NCBI GenBank assembly: GCA_045586505.1
Contig: JAZNAL010000031.1
Coordinates: forward strand, 1 to 25,467
Length of the DNA: 25,467 bases
Direction of reading: 5' to 3'
Source: Flemingiibacterium sp045586505
GTDB taxonomy: Bacteria > Bacillota > Clostridia > Oscillospirales > CAG-272
The position numbers and the translations under genes were made by a program. Positions 7,805-15,542 of the stretch are shown here, piece after piece. The notes beneath the pieces were generated by a model, which made no database searches, was not told where the DNA came from, and saw only the letters and a program-made list of their open reading frames with translations. How positions within the stretch are numbered: position 1 is the first letter of the stretch; every line of letters starts with the position of its first letter.

Positions 7805-8512
7805 ATGTATGAATTGAAATTAAGCCCGAGACTTGCCGCAGTGGCGGATTTCGTCGGGAAGGGAAGCGTTGCCGATATTGGTACCGATCATGCACTTCTT
7901 CCGATCTGCCTTGTGGAGAAGGGGCATCCTCGCGCGCTCGCTTCCGATATAAACGAAGGTCCCTGTCAGCGGGCACGAATCAATATTTACGCTCACGGTC
8001 TGCACAGTAAGATTAAGGTGGTATGTTGTCCGGGGCTTGATGCCGTGGACGATTTTGCACCCGATAACATAGTGATCGCAGGTATGGGCGGTGAGATGAT
8101 CGCGTCCATTCTCGCGGCATCGGAGTATCCGATGAAAACACGCTGCAGACTTGTGCTTCAGCCGCAGTCCATGCAGGATGTGCTTCGCAGATATCTCTGT
8201 GAGAACGGGTTTGTGATCGATGGTGAAACGGTAGTTTTCGACGGGGGAAAATACTATCAGGTCATCGCCGCGAAATATGACGGTGAGGTGCGTGAGCTTG
8301 CAGAGCATGAATACAAGCTTGGACGGCTGAATCTTGCCCGCGCCGCAGAGTCTCCGACGGAGGCAGATATAGGTTGGCTGAAAAATCAGCGTTCCGCGGC
8401 GGAGCGACGTATTAACGGTCGTGCCGTGACCTGCAACGATACTCACGAGCAGGCGCGTGATCGCGAGCTTGTTTATGTGATCGACAAAACACTTAAAAAG
8501 GTGGAAGTCTGA
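7805..8512 (+). CDS. trmK: tRNA (adenine-22-N1)-methyltransferase TrmK
   Basis: A class I SAM-dependent methyltransferase that makes m1A22 in certain tRNAs. It has 235 residues. The SAM-binding motif VADIGTDHALLPICL is at about 22-36, SDINEGP marks the acidic ribose-binding strand, and the TrmK-specific VIAGMGGEMI (about 91-100) and LVLQPQS follow. No Shine-Dalgarno sequence is evident before the ATG, which is unusual among these genes. The stop codon lies inside a perfect 22-bp palindrome (8507-8528). Pairing with nif3 is conserved in Firmicutes, where both usually follow sigA; here they are about 3.4 kb away. Confidence 0.93.
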   Translation: MYELKLSPRLAAVADFVGKGSVADIGTDHALLPICLVEKGHPRALASDINEGPCQRARINIYAHGLHSKIKVVCCPGLDAVDDFAPDNIVIAGMGGEMIASILAASEYPMKTRCRLVLQPQSMQDVLRRYLCENGFVIDGETVVFDGGKYYQVIAAKYDGEVRELAEHEYKLGRLNLARAAESPTEADIGWLKNQRSAAERRINGRAVTCNDTHEQARDRELVYVIDKTLKKVEV

Positions 8513-8632
8513 AAATTAATTTTCAGACCGGGTTTTGTGGCTTTACATTGCTGTCCCGGCAATGTTTTGCTGCGCAAACCAGCCTCAATAACCCAGAAAG
8601 GAAGCTTTTGCTACGCAAAAGCCATGGTTATT
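8507..8632 (+). promoter_or_regulatory. Structured trmK-nif3 leader with inverted repeats around the nif3 start
   Basis: Four inverted repeats lie in series: a perfect 22-bp palindrome (8507-8528), a 7-bp stem (8545-8551 with 8559-8565), a 5-bp stem (8566-8570 with 8574-8578), and an 8-bp stem (8604-8611 with 8615-8622). The last fills almost all the space between the ribosome site AAAGGA (8597-8602) and ATG 8624. AATAACC (8587-8593) can also pair with GGTTATT (8626-8632) and enclose that hairpin. Translational control of nif3 is an inference. Confidence 0.5.
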
Positions 8633-9406
8633 AAAATGCCAAAGGTACATGAGCTTTACGAATTCCTTAGTTCAAAATTCCCCGCATCATATTCCTGTGA
8701 CTGGGACAATGACGGACTTATGGTATGCAATGATCCTAACCGCGAGGTCGTACGTGTTCTTTGCACTCTGGACGTGACCGAGGGCGCGGTGGATTACGCA
8801 ATAAGCAACAATTTTGACGTGATCGTGTCCCATCATCCGCTGATATTTTCGCCGCTGAAGGTCATTAACACCTCAGATGCCAAGGCGCGCCGCATTATGA
8901 AGCTGCTTTCGCACAATATTTCGGTGATGTCCTTTCACTCGCGTCTTGACGCAGCACCGGGTGGACTTAACGATATTTTTGCAAAACTCATCGGACTTGC
9001 CGATGTTCAGACGGTAGTGGCGGACGGTGAAGCGGTGTGCCGCATCGGAACGCTTTCCAACCCTTCCACCTGCGCGGAATTTGCGTCGTTCATCAAAAAG
9101 ACCCTGCAGGCGGAGCGCGTACTCTACGCGGAATCGGGCAATATCGTACAGCGCGTGGCGATATGCGGCGGCGACGGCAAGGATTTTATAGGGGCGGTAA
9201 AGGCGGCAGGTGCGGACAGCTATCTGACCGGACAGCTTTCCTATAATATCATGGAGGAAGCGTCGGAGATCGGGCTGAATATGTTCGAGGCGGGGCACTT
9301 CCACACCGAGGATTTCATAGTGGGATATCTTACACTGCTGATACTAAAAGAGTACACCCAGGTTCAGACTGCGTACTTCGGAAGCAATCTCGTTAAGGCT
9401 GTTTGA
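8624..9406 (+). CDS. Nif3-like dinuclear metal centre protein (YqfO family)
   Basis: A 260-residue member of the Nif3/GTP cyclohydrolase I type 2-like family; its cellular reaction is not settled. The metal ligands are recognisable: H70/H71 (VSHHPLIF), H105 and D109 (SFHSRLDAAPGGLND), and a C-terminal GHFHTED. It is the short form, without the internal PII-like insertion found in B. subtilis YqfO. The start is uncertain. ATG 8624 and ATG 8636 are both possible, and the only ribosome site (8597-8602) is 21 nt from the first, with a hairpin between. An open extension back to 8537 has no family resemblance. It follows trmK and stops 12 bp before the NUDIX gene. Confidence 0.9.
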   Translation: MVIKMPKVHELYEFLSSKFPASYSCDWDNDGLMVCNDPNREVVRVLCTLDVTEGAVDYAISNNFDVIVSHHPLIFSPLKVINTSDAKARRIMKLLSHNISVMSFHSRLDAAPGGLNDIFAKLIGLADVQTVVADGEAVCRIGTLSNPSTCAEFASFIKKTLQAERVLYAESGNIVQRVAICGGDGKDFIGAVKAAGADSYLTGQLSYNIMEEASEIGLNMFEAGHFHTEDFIVGYLTLLILKEYTQVQTAYFGSNLVKAV

Positions 9407-9418
9407 CAGATCAAAATA

Positions 9419-9850
9419 ATGGATAAACATAAAAACATGGTCGGCTACAACTGCATAATGGTCTACTCGCCCGATAAGCGGCACATACTTATGTGCAAAC
9501 GGGTGAAGGAGCCGTATCTTGGACTTTACAACCTCGTTGGCGGTCACATCGAAGCGGGGGAGAGCGGTGAGGACGCCGCTTACCGCGAGCTTTTTGAGGA
9601 AACGGGCATCACGCGGGCGGATATTACGCTCCGTCATCTGATGGATTTTACTTATTATAATCAAGGCTGTTATGTTGAGGTTTGGTGCGGCAGACTGACC
9701 CATGAGGTCACCGTTGTGGACGAAACTAATCCCCTTTGTTGGCTGGATTTGAATCACGATTTTTTCAGTATGGAGAATTTTGCGGGCGAGGGCAACATCG
9801 GACATATGCTTGAACAGGTGAAGCAGTTCGGTGAAGGCTGGCTCGACTGA
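9419..9850 (+). CDS. NUDIX hydrolase
   Basis: A 143-residue pyrophosphohydrolase of the MutT/8-oxo-dGTPase-like type. The full Nudix box is present from G42 to I64 (G, five residues, E48, seven residues, RELFEETGI), supplying the Mg-binding glutamates. The substrate, a nucleoside diphosphate linked to some group, cannot be deduced. No good ribosome site precedes ATG 9419; an in-frame ATG at 9437 (MVGYNCIMV) is an alternative start. With nif3 ending 12 bp upstream and the next gene 19 bp downstream, it is clearly within one operon. Confidence 0.9.
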   Translation: MDKHKNMVGYNCIMVYSPDKRHILMCKRVKEPYLGLYNLVGGHIEAGESGEDAAYRELFEETGITRADITLRHLMDFTYYNQGCYVEVWCGRLTHEVTVVDETNPLCWLDLNHDFFSMENFAGEGNIGHMLEQVKQFGEGWLD

Positions 9851-9869
9851 ATATAAAGGAGATAAAACT

Positions 9870-10214
9870 ATGCCGTATATCAATGCCAAGGTGGGCAAAA
9901 AGCTCACCGAAGAAGCAATAATCGAATTAAAATCAGCCCTTGGTAAGGCGATCACCGCTATTCCGGGTAAAACCGAGACCTATCTTATGGTCTGCATCGA
10001 GGATGATCAGAAGATCTGGCTTGCGGGCGATAATACCTCTCCGAAGGTGTTTTATGATGTGCGTATTCTTGGAAAAGCACAGTCCGAGGATTATTCCCGC
10101 ATGACGGACGAGCTTTGCCGTATCACGAAGGATCTGCTCGGTATCGAGGGCAGCGACGTATATGTCACCTATTCCGAATACTCTGAATGGGGCTGGAACG
10201 GAAAGAATTTCTAA
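9870..10214 (+). CDS. MIF/phenylpyruvate tautomerase family protein
   Basis: At 114 residues it matches the length of the macrophage migration inhibitory factor family, not the 60-residue 4-oxalocrotonate tautomerases. After Met removal the protein begins with the catalytic Pro1 (MPYINAKVG). Family positions are seen in GKTETYLMVCIEDDQKIW, in SYSKL-like DYSRMTDELCR, and in the C-terminal VYVTYSEYSEWGWNGKNF, which corresponds to [21 protein letters not shown] of MIF. The CxxC of mammalian MIF is missing. AAAGGAG (9855-9861) lies 8 nt before the ATG. There is no signal peptide. Tautomerase activity is likely; any effect on an animal host would be speculation. Confidence 0.88.
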   Translation: MPYINAKVGKKLTEEAIIELKSALGKAITAIPGKTETYLMVCIEDDQKIWLAGDNTSPKVFYDVRILGKAQSEDYSRMTDELCRITKDLLGIEGSDVYVTYSEYSEWGWNGKNF

Positions 10215-10215
10215 A

Positions 10216-10875
10216 ATGATTACAATAGAACAAATTAAACAAAACGAAGCGATTCGAACATATATCGAAAAAGAGGACGAGGCACTGATCGCGCTGGGTT
10301 ACACCGAGCACAGCTTTGCTCATGTGGGAAAGGTGTCAGCGACGGCAGGGCGCATACTTCGCGCGCTTAACTATTCCGACCGTGAGGCGGAGCTTGCGGA
10401 GATCGCGGGATATCTTCACGATATCGGCAACATCGTCAACCGTGTGGAGCATGCGCAAAGCGGTGCAGTCATGGCGTTCCGCATCCTTGATAAAATGGGT
10501 GCAGACCCCGCTGATATTGCGGTCATCATCAACGCAATCGGTAACCACGACGAGTCCACCGCGGTGGCGGGAAATGCCATCTCGGCGGCGCTGATACTTG
10601 CCGACAAGACGGATGTGCGAGAGTCCCGTGTACGCAACCCACAAGAGGCAGAGTTCGACATTCATGATAGAGTCAACTATTCGGTGAAGCGTGCTGATCT
10701 TGATATCAGTCCTGAGGATAAGGAAATACGGCTTTCGCTTACCGTTGATACTGCCTGCTGTCCCGTAATGGAATATTTCGAGATATTCCTCGGCCGTATG
10801 AAGCTCTGCTGCAGTGCTGCGGAAAAATTGGGCGTTAAGTTCAGACTCAGTGTAAACGATCAGGTATTACTATAA
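10216..10875 (+). CDS. HD-domain phosphohydrolase
   Basis: A 219-residue metal-dependent hydrolase with a complete HD constellation: H36 (FAHVGKV), H68-D69 (GYLHDIGN), H111 (IGNHDES) and D130 (LADKTD). HD proteins of this size act on nucleotides or phosphate esters; the substrate is unknown. The ATG starts 1 bp after the stop of the MIF-like gene, with GGAAAG (10200-10205) inside that gene as ribosome site, so the two are coupled. The C-terminal 80 residues have no motif I recognise. Confidence 0.85.
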   Translation: MITIEQIKQNEAIRTYIEKEDEALIALGYTEHSFAHVGKVSATAGRILRALNYSDREAELAEIAGYLHDIGNIVNRVEHAQSGAVMAFRILDKMGADPADIAVIINAIGNHDESTAVAGNAISAALILADKTDVRESRVRNPQEAEFDIHDRVNYSVKRADLDISPEDKEIRLSLTVDTACCPVMEYFEIFLGRMKLCCSAAEKLGVKFRLSVNDQVLL

Positions 10876-10908
10876 CATAAACATATACCCATATATAGGA
10901 GAAAAGCT

Positions 10909-13002
10909 ATGAACAAAATCAAGGAAGCCTTCGCAAGCATGGTGTTCAACGATGCCGTAATGCGCGAAAAGCTGCCGAAGGACACCTATAAGTCACTTAT
11001 AAAGACCATCGAGGACGGCAAGGAACTGGATATTACCGTTGCAAACGTTGTGGCGAACGCCATGAAGGACTGGGCGATAGAGAAGGGCGCAACCCACTTT
11101 ACACACTGGTTCCAGCCCATGACGGGCATCACTGCCGAGAAGCATGACAGCTTTATCACACCTGTCGGAAACAATGACGTAATTATGGAGTTTTCAGGTA
11201 AGGAGCTCATCAAGGGCGAGCCCGATGCGTCTTCGTTCCCGTCGGGCGGACTGCGCGCTACCTTTGAGGCGCGAGGCTACACCGCGTGGGACCCCACCTC
11301 ATTCGCGTTTATCAAAGACAATACACTCTGCATCCCCACTGCATTCTGCTCTTACGGCGGTGAGGCGCTGGATAAGAAGACCCCGCTTCTGCGCTCCATA
11401 AAGGCGGTCAGCGAGCAGGCGGTTCGCGTACTCAGACTGTTCGGCAGTAAGACCACTCAGGTGGTCAGCACCGTAGGCGCGGAGCAGGAGTATTTCCTCA
11501 CCGACCAGAAGCTGTATGAGCAGCGCAAGGATCTCAGCATAACGGGACGTACACTGTTCGGCGCGAAGCCTCCCAAGGGGCAGGAGATGGACGACCACTA
11601 TTTCGGCTCCATCAAGCCACGCGTCAAGGCGTTTATGGCTGAACTTGACCTTGAGCTTTGGAAGCTGGGCATTCTTGCCAAGACCGAGCATAATGAGGCG
11701 GCGCCCGCTCAGCATGAGCTTGCACCCATCTTCGGCTCCACCAATCTTGCTACCGACCATAATCAGCTCACCATGGAAATAATGAAGAAGGTGGCATCCC
11801 GCCACGGACTTGTCTGCCTGCTTCATGAAAAGCCCTTCCAGGGCGTTAACGGAAGCGGTAAGCATAACAACTGGTCCATCTCCACAAATGAGGGCGTTAA
11901 CCTGCTTGAGCCGGGTGACACTCCCGCTGAAAATGCGCAGTTTTTACTGTTCCTCTGTGCGGTAATCGCGGCGGTGGATGATTTCCAGGATCTTCTTCGC
12001 ATTTCTGTGGCAAGCGCTGCCAACGATCACCGTCTCGGTGGTAACGAAGCGCCGCCTGCCATCATTTCCATGTTCCTCGGCGATGAGCTTACCGCCATCC
12101 TCGATTCCATCGAGCAGGGCACCTCCTATGACCCCCACACCAAATCCGTGATGGAGATCGGTGCGGACGTGCTTCCGAAGTTTGCAAAAGATACTACCGA
12201 CCGCAACCGTACCTCTCCCTTCGCATTTACGGGCAATAAGTTTGAGTTCCGAAGTGTGGGCTCCTCCCATTCAATATCTGGTCCTAATCTGACGCTTAAC
12301 ACCATTGTTGCCGAGGAGCTTTCCCATATCGCCGACAAGCTTGAAGCGTCACAAGCTGCGGGCGAGGACTTCAATAAGGCTGTCGGTGCGCTGATACGCG
12401 ATATCTATAAGGAGCACAAGCGCATTATTTTCAACGGCAACAACTATTCTTCCGAGTGGGTAGATGAAGCAAGCCGACGCGGACTTCTTAATCTTCGCAC
12501 CACTCCCGATGCGCTTCCACATTTCGTTTCTGAGAAGAACATCGCCATGTACACAAAGCATAAGGTGTTCACCGAAATGGAAATGCACTCCCGTGACGAG
12601 ATACATATGGAGAGCTACTGCAAGGTCATGAACATCGAGTCACTTACAATGCTTGATATTGCGAAGAAGGAGATCCTTCCTGCGGTGCTAAAGTTCAAGC
12701 ATGAGCTGTCGGATACAGTTGTGGCGGCGATGCAGTTTGCCGCGCCTGTTGAGGTTGAGGTGGAGCTTGTGAAGCGGCTTTCTACGCTGTCAAGCGAGCT
12801 TTACGAGGGCATCGGAGCACTGGAATATGCCATTGATGAGAGCCGCAAGCTCTCCGAGCATTATGATCTCATGTTCTTTATCCGCGACGAGATAATTCCC
12901 ACCATGAACAGCATACGTGCGGCGGCGGATGAGCTTGAAACCATCGTCGGCGAGGAATATTGGCCCTTCCCGACCTATGACGCACTGCTTTTCAATATAT
13001 AA
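10909..13002 (+). CDS. glnN: Glutamine synthetase type III
   Basis: Makes glutamine from glutamate, ammonia and ATP in the cytosol. The 697 residues are typical of GSIII (GSI has about 450 and GSII about 350). The GSIII signature FPSGGLRATFEARGYTAWDP is at about 110-129. The catalytic core shows GAEQEYFL, EHNEAAPAQHELAPIF, NGSGKHNNWS and RNRTSPFAFTGNKFEFR. AGGAGA precedes the ATG by a normal distance. No glutamine riboswitch is visible in the 33-bp gap upstream, so it is probably transcribed from the upstream run. The HAD-UPF0340 gene follows 18 bp later. Confidence 0.97.
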   Translation: MNKIKEAFASMVFNDAVMREKLPKDTYKSLIKTIEDGKELDITVANVVANAMKDWAIEKGATHFTHWFQPMTGITAEKHDSFITPVGNNDVIMEFSGKELIKGEPDASSFPSGGLRATFEARGYTAWDPTSFAFIKDNTLCIPTAFCSYGGEALDKKTPLLRSIKAVSEQAVRVLRLFGSKTTQVVSTVGAEQEYFLTDQKLYEQRKDLSITGRTLFGAKPPKGQEMDDHYFGSIKPRVKAFMAELDLELWKLGILAKTEHNEAAPAQHELAPIFGSTNLATDHNQLTMEIMKKVASRHGLVCLLHEKPFQGVNGSGKHNNWSISTNEGVNLLEPGDTPAENAQFLLFLCAVIAAVDDFQDLLRISVASAANDHRLGGNEAPPAIISMFLGDELTAILDSIEQGTSYDPHTKSVMEIGADVLPKFAKDTTDRNRTSPFAFTGNKFEFRSVGSSHSISGPNLTLNTIVAEELSHIADKLEASQAAGEDFNKAVGALIRDIYKEHKRIIFNGNNYSSEWVDEASRRGLLNLRTTPDALPHFVSEKNIAMYTKHKVFTEMEMHSRDEIHMESYCKVMNIESLTMLDIAKKEILPAVLKFKHELSDTVVAAMQFAAPVEVEVELVKRLSTLSSELYEGIGALEYAIDESRKLSEHYDLMFFIRDEIIPTMNSIRAAADELETIVGEEYWPFPTYDALLFNI

Positions 13003-13020
13003 AAAATCAGGAGAATAAGC

Positions 13021-14223
13021 TTGAAATACACATCTTTTATCTGGGATTTTGACGGCACACTGTTTGATAGCTACCCCCACATCGCGGCGGCGTTTGAAAA
13101 AATCATGACCCGTGATGGCATCCCATTTGAGCACGAAGAGGTTCTGCGCACGCTGTATATCACCTTCTTTGAGTGCTGCGATCGCTTTGGACTGACGGCG
13201 GAGCAGTACGCGGATATTTTGGCGCTGGAGACCAGCTATTCGTTACGTCCCTGTCTCACACCATTCTTCGGTTCGGCGGCGGTACTGCGTGCCATCTGCG
13301 AGGCGGGCGGTCGGAATTTCCTCTATACCCACCGTAATAAACAGGCATGGGATTATCTGCGCCTGTGGGGACTTGATAAATACTTCTCTGGCGGAGTCGA
13401 CAGCACCATGTGCTTCCCCTTAAAGCCCGCACCGGATGCGGTGCAGCATATCTGCCGTACCAATTCCATTGATCCTGCCACCGCTGTAATGGTGGGAGAC
13501 CGCGAGATCGATGTGCTTGCGGGTGTAAACGCGGGCTGTGCAGGCTGTCTGTTTCTCTCACATCCCGTTGAGGACGAGTCCACCCGCGCCGCGTATACGG
13601 TCAAAACCATGACGGAACTTGCAGAAACGCTGGAGATCCCGCTTCACGACGGCGATCTTTTATCTGCCGATGCTGCGGCGGCAATACGTGAGCAGGCGGC
13701 ACAGGCGGCAATCGAACTTTGCCAGGCGGCAAGGCTTAGTGAAGGCGCACTTGTAGTAGTCGGATGCTCCTCCAGTGAGATCACGGGCGAGCGCATCGGC
13801 TCATCCTCCTCTCCCGAAGCGGCGGAAGCAGTTCTTGCGGGAATTAAATCGGTATTCACTCCCCGCGGTATCCATATCGCGGCGCAGTGTTGTGAGCATC
13901 TCAACCGAGCGCTCATAGTGGACAGAAAGCTTGCCGAGGCGCGCGGATATGAGATCATGAACGTGGTGCCCATGCCAAAGGCGGGCGGCGCATTTGCCAC
14001 AGTTGTATGGCGTCAACTCGAATGCCCTGCGGCGGTTGCCGAGATCAAAGCAGACGCAGGACTCGATATCGGCGGCACGCTTATCGGTATGCACTTAAAG
14101 CGTGTAGCTGTGCCGCTGAGGCTTTCGGTAAAATCCATCGGAGAAGCGCCGCTTTTGGCGGCACGTGTACGGCCACCCTTCGCGGGCGGCGAGCGCGCGG
14201 TATACGACGATATGCTGCTTTAA
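13021..14223 (+). CDS. Fusion protein: HAD hydrolase domain and UPF0340 (DUF436/YwlG) domain
   Basis: One uninterrupted 400-codon frame joins two families usually encoded separately. Residues 1-205 are a phosphoglycolate-phosphatase-like HAD domain with motif I D9-F-D11-G-T, motif II T103 (LYTHRN), motif III K135 (KPAPDA) and motif IV D160/D164 (GDREID). Residues about 215-400 match UPF0340/YwlG, with EGALVVVGCSSSEITGERIG, AAQCCEHLNRALIV (287-300), NVVPMPKAGGAFA and GGTLIGMHLKRVAVPLR. The start is TTG with AGGAG about 9 nt upstream. The HAD part should dephosphorylate a small metabolite; UPF0340 has no established reaction, so the fusion hints that both act on the same pathway. Confidence 0.92.
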   Translation: MKYTSFIWDFDGTLFDSYPHIAAAFEKIMTRDGIPFEHEEVLRTLYITFFECCDRFGLTAEQYADILALETSYSLRPCLTPFFGSAAVLRAICEAGGRNFLYTHRNKQAWDYLRLWGLDKYFSGGVDSTMCFPLKPAPDAVQHICRTNSIDPATAVMVGDREIDVLAGVNAGCAGCLFLSHPVEDESTRAAYTVKTMTELAETLEIPLHDGDLLSADAAAAIREQAAQAAIELCQAARLSEGALVVVGCSSSEITGERIGSSSSPEAAEAVLAGIKSVFTPRGIHIAAQCCEHLNRALIVDRKLAEARGYEIMNVVPMPKAGGAFATVVWRQLECPAAVAEIKADAGLDIGGTLIGMHLKRVAVPLRLSVKSIGEAPLLAARVRPPFAGGERAVYDDMLL

Positions 14224-14226
14224 TAG

Positions 14227-14258
14227 AAAAATCGGATTGCGTAAGCAGTCCGATTTTT
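14227..14258. terminator. Strong bidirectional intrinsic terminator
   Basis: A 14-bp stem with one G-U pair (14227-14240 with 14245-14258) and a GTAA loop. The stem base is five A on the left and five T on the right. It works for the plus-strand fusion gene and the convergent minus-strand gamma-lyase family gene. Confidence 0.92.
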
Positions 14259-14282
14259 GTATGTAGGTATATGAAACGATAA

Positions 14283-15530
14283 TTATAAAATCTCCACAAG
14301 CTTCTCCGCCGCCGCGAGAATACCTATCTTACCGCTTTCATAGGTAAGACCGCCCTGCATGAATGCCGTGTATGGCGGACGCATGGGACCGTCTGCGGAC
14401 AGCTCGATGGACGAGCCTTGTGTAAACGCACCCGCCGCCATGATGACCTGATCGGTGTAGCCGGGCATAGCCCACGGCTCGGGGCTGACGTAGGAATCGA
14501 TGGGCGAACCGCTTTGGATGCCCTGACAGAATGCCACTAACTTTTCGGGAGCACCCATATGTACGGCTTGAATGATGTCCGCGCGGCGCTCGTTCCAGTG
14601 GGGATTTACGTCAAAGCCGAGGGCTTCAAATATGTATGCTGCAAAATGTGCGGTTTTGATCGCTTGAGCGGTGATGTGAGGCGCGAAGAAGAAGCCTTTG
14701 TACAGGCTCTTGTTGTTGCCGAGAGACGCTCCGCATTCGAGACCGACGCCCACGGTGGTCAGACGGTAGCTTGCAAGTTCAACCGCTTTGGCGCTTCCCG
14801 CGATGTATCCGCCCGACTCGGCGATGCCGCCGCCGGGATTCTTGATAAGCGAGCCCATGATGAGGTCTGCGCCTTGCGCGCAGGGCTCTTTTGTTTCGGT
14901 AAATTCGCCATAGCAATTGTCAACGACTACATAGGCATTGGAGCGCGCCTTGACAAATTTTGCCACATCTCCGATCTGATCTACCGTAAGTGTGGGGCGG
15001 TTCATGTAGCCCTTGGAGCGCTGTAAAAAGACGATCTTGACGCGCTCCCCGCCGGATTTAAGCTGTTCTTCGATCTGCGGGTAGTCGATCTCGCCGTCTT
15101 TTAAGTCTACCTGGCGGTATTCCACACCGAAATCGGAGAGGGAACCGTTACCGGGGGTGCCCGCGATACCGATGACCTCTTCCAAGGTGTCGTAGGGCTT
15201 GCCGGTGACCGACAGCATGATGTCATTTGGACGAAGCAGGCCGTACAGCGCGATGGCGATCGCCTGGGTGCCGTTGACGATACTGTGGCGTACAAACGCC
15301 GCCTCGGCACCGAATACCTCGGCGTAAATGCGGTCGAGGGTATCGCGGCCCTTATCGTCGTAGCCGTAACCGCTGGTACCTGCAAAGCAGGAATCGTCCA
15401 CGCGGTTGTTTTTGAACGAATCCATGACGCGCTTGGTGTTTTCAAAGGAAATGCGGTCGATATCGGCAAAAATTCCGGCGAGATCACGCTCTGCCTTTGC
15501 AGTCAGCTCAATTAAATTTATATCCTTCAT
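14283..15530 (-). CDS. Methionine gamma-lyase family PLP protein (aluminium-resistance family)
   Basis: A PLP-dependent, fold-type I protein of 415 residues in the Met_gamma_lyase family (PF06838), formerly annotated as aluminium resistance. The likely PLP lysine is K230 in MGSLIKNPGGG, with D204 (VVVDNCYGEF) as the ring-nitrogen aspartate and SIVNGTQAIAIAL as the phosphate-binding region. The reaction is unproven; a C-S lyase activity is suggested by the family. The SD sequence overlaps the murD stop codon (TAAGGAG), and the genes are 12 bp apart, so the two are co-transcribed and probably coupled. Confidence 0.92.
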   Translation of the reverse strand: MKDINLIELTAKAERDLAGIFADIDRISFENTKRVMDSFKNNRVDDSCFAGTSGYGYDDKGRDTLDRIYAEVFGAEAAFVRHSIVNGTQAIAIALYGLLRPNDIMLSVTGKPYDTLEEVIGIAGTPGNGSLSDFGVEYRQVDLKDGEIDYPQIEEQLKSGGERVKIVFLQRSKGYMNRPTLTVDQIGDVAKFVKARSNAYVVVDNCYGEFTETKEPCAQGADLIMGSLIKNPGGGIAESGGYIAGSAKAVELASYRLTTVGVGLECGASLGNNKSLYKGFFFAPHITAQAIKTAHFAAYIFEALGFDVNPHWNERRADIIQAVHMGAPEKLVAFCQGIQSGSPIDSYVSPEPWAMPGYTDQVIMAAGAFTQGSSIELSADGPMRPPYTAFMQGGLTYESGKIGILAAAEKLVEIL

Positions 15531-15542
15531 GCTGATTTCTCC

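Noticed and set aside
8537..8623. N-terminal extension of the Nif3-like protein
   Set aside because: The added residues would be encoded by the inverted-repeat leader, have no ribosome site and no family counterpart.
10876..10908. Glutamine riboswitch before glnN
   Set aside because: The gap is only 33 bp and contains just a ribosome site.
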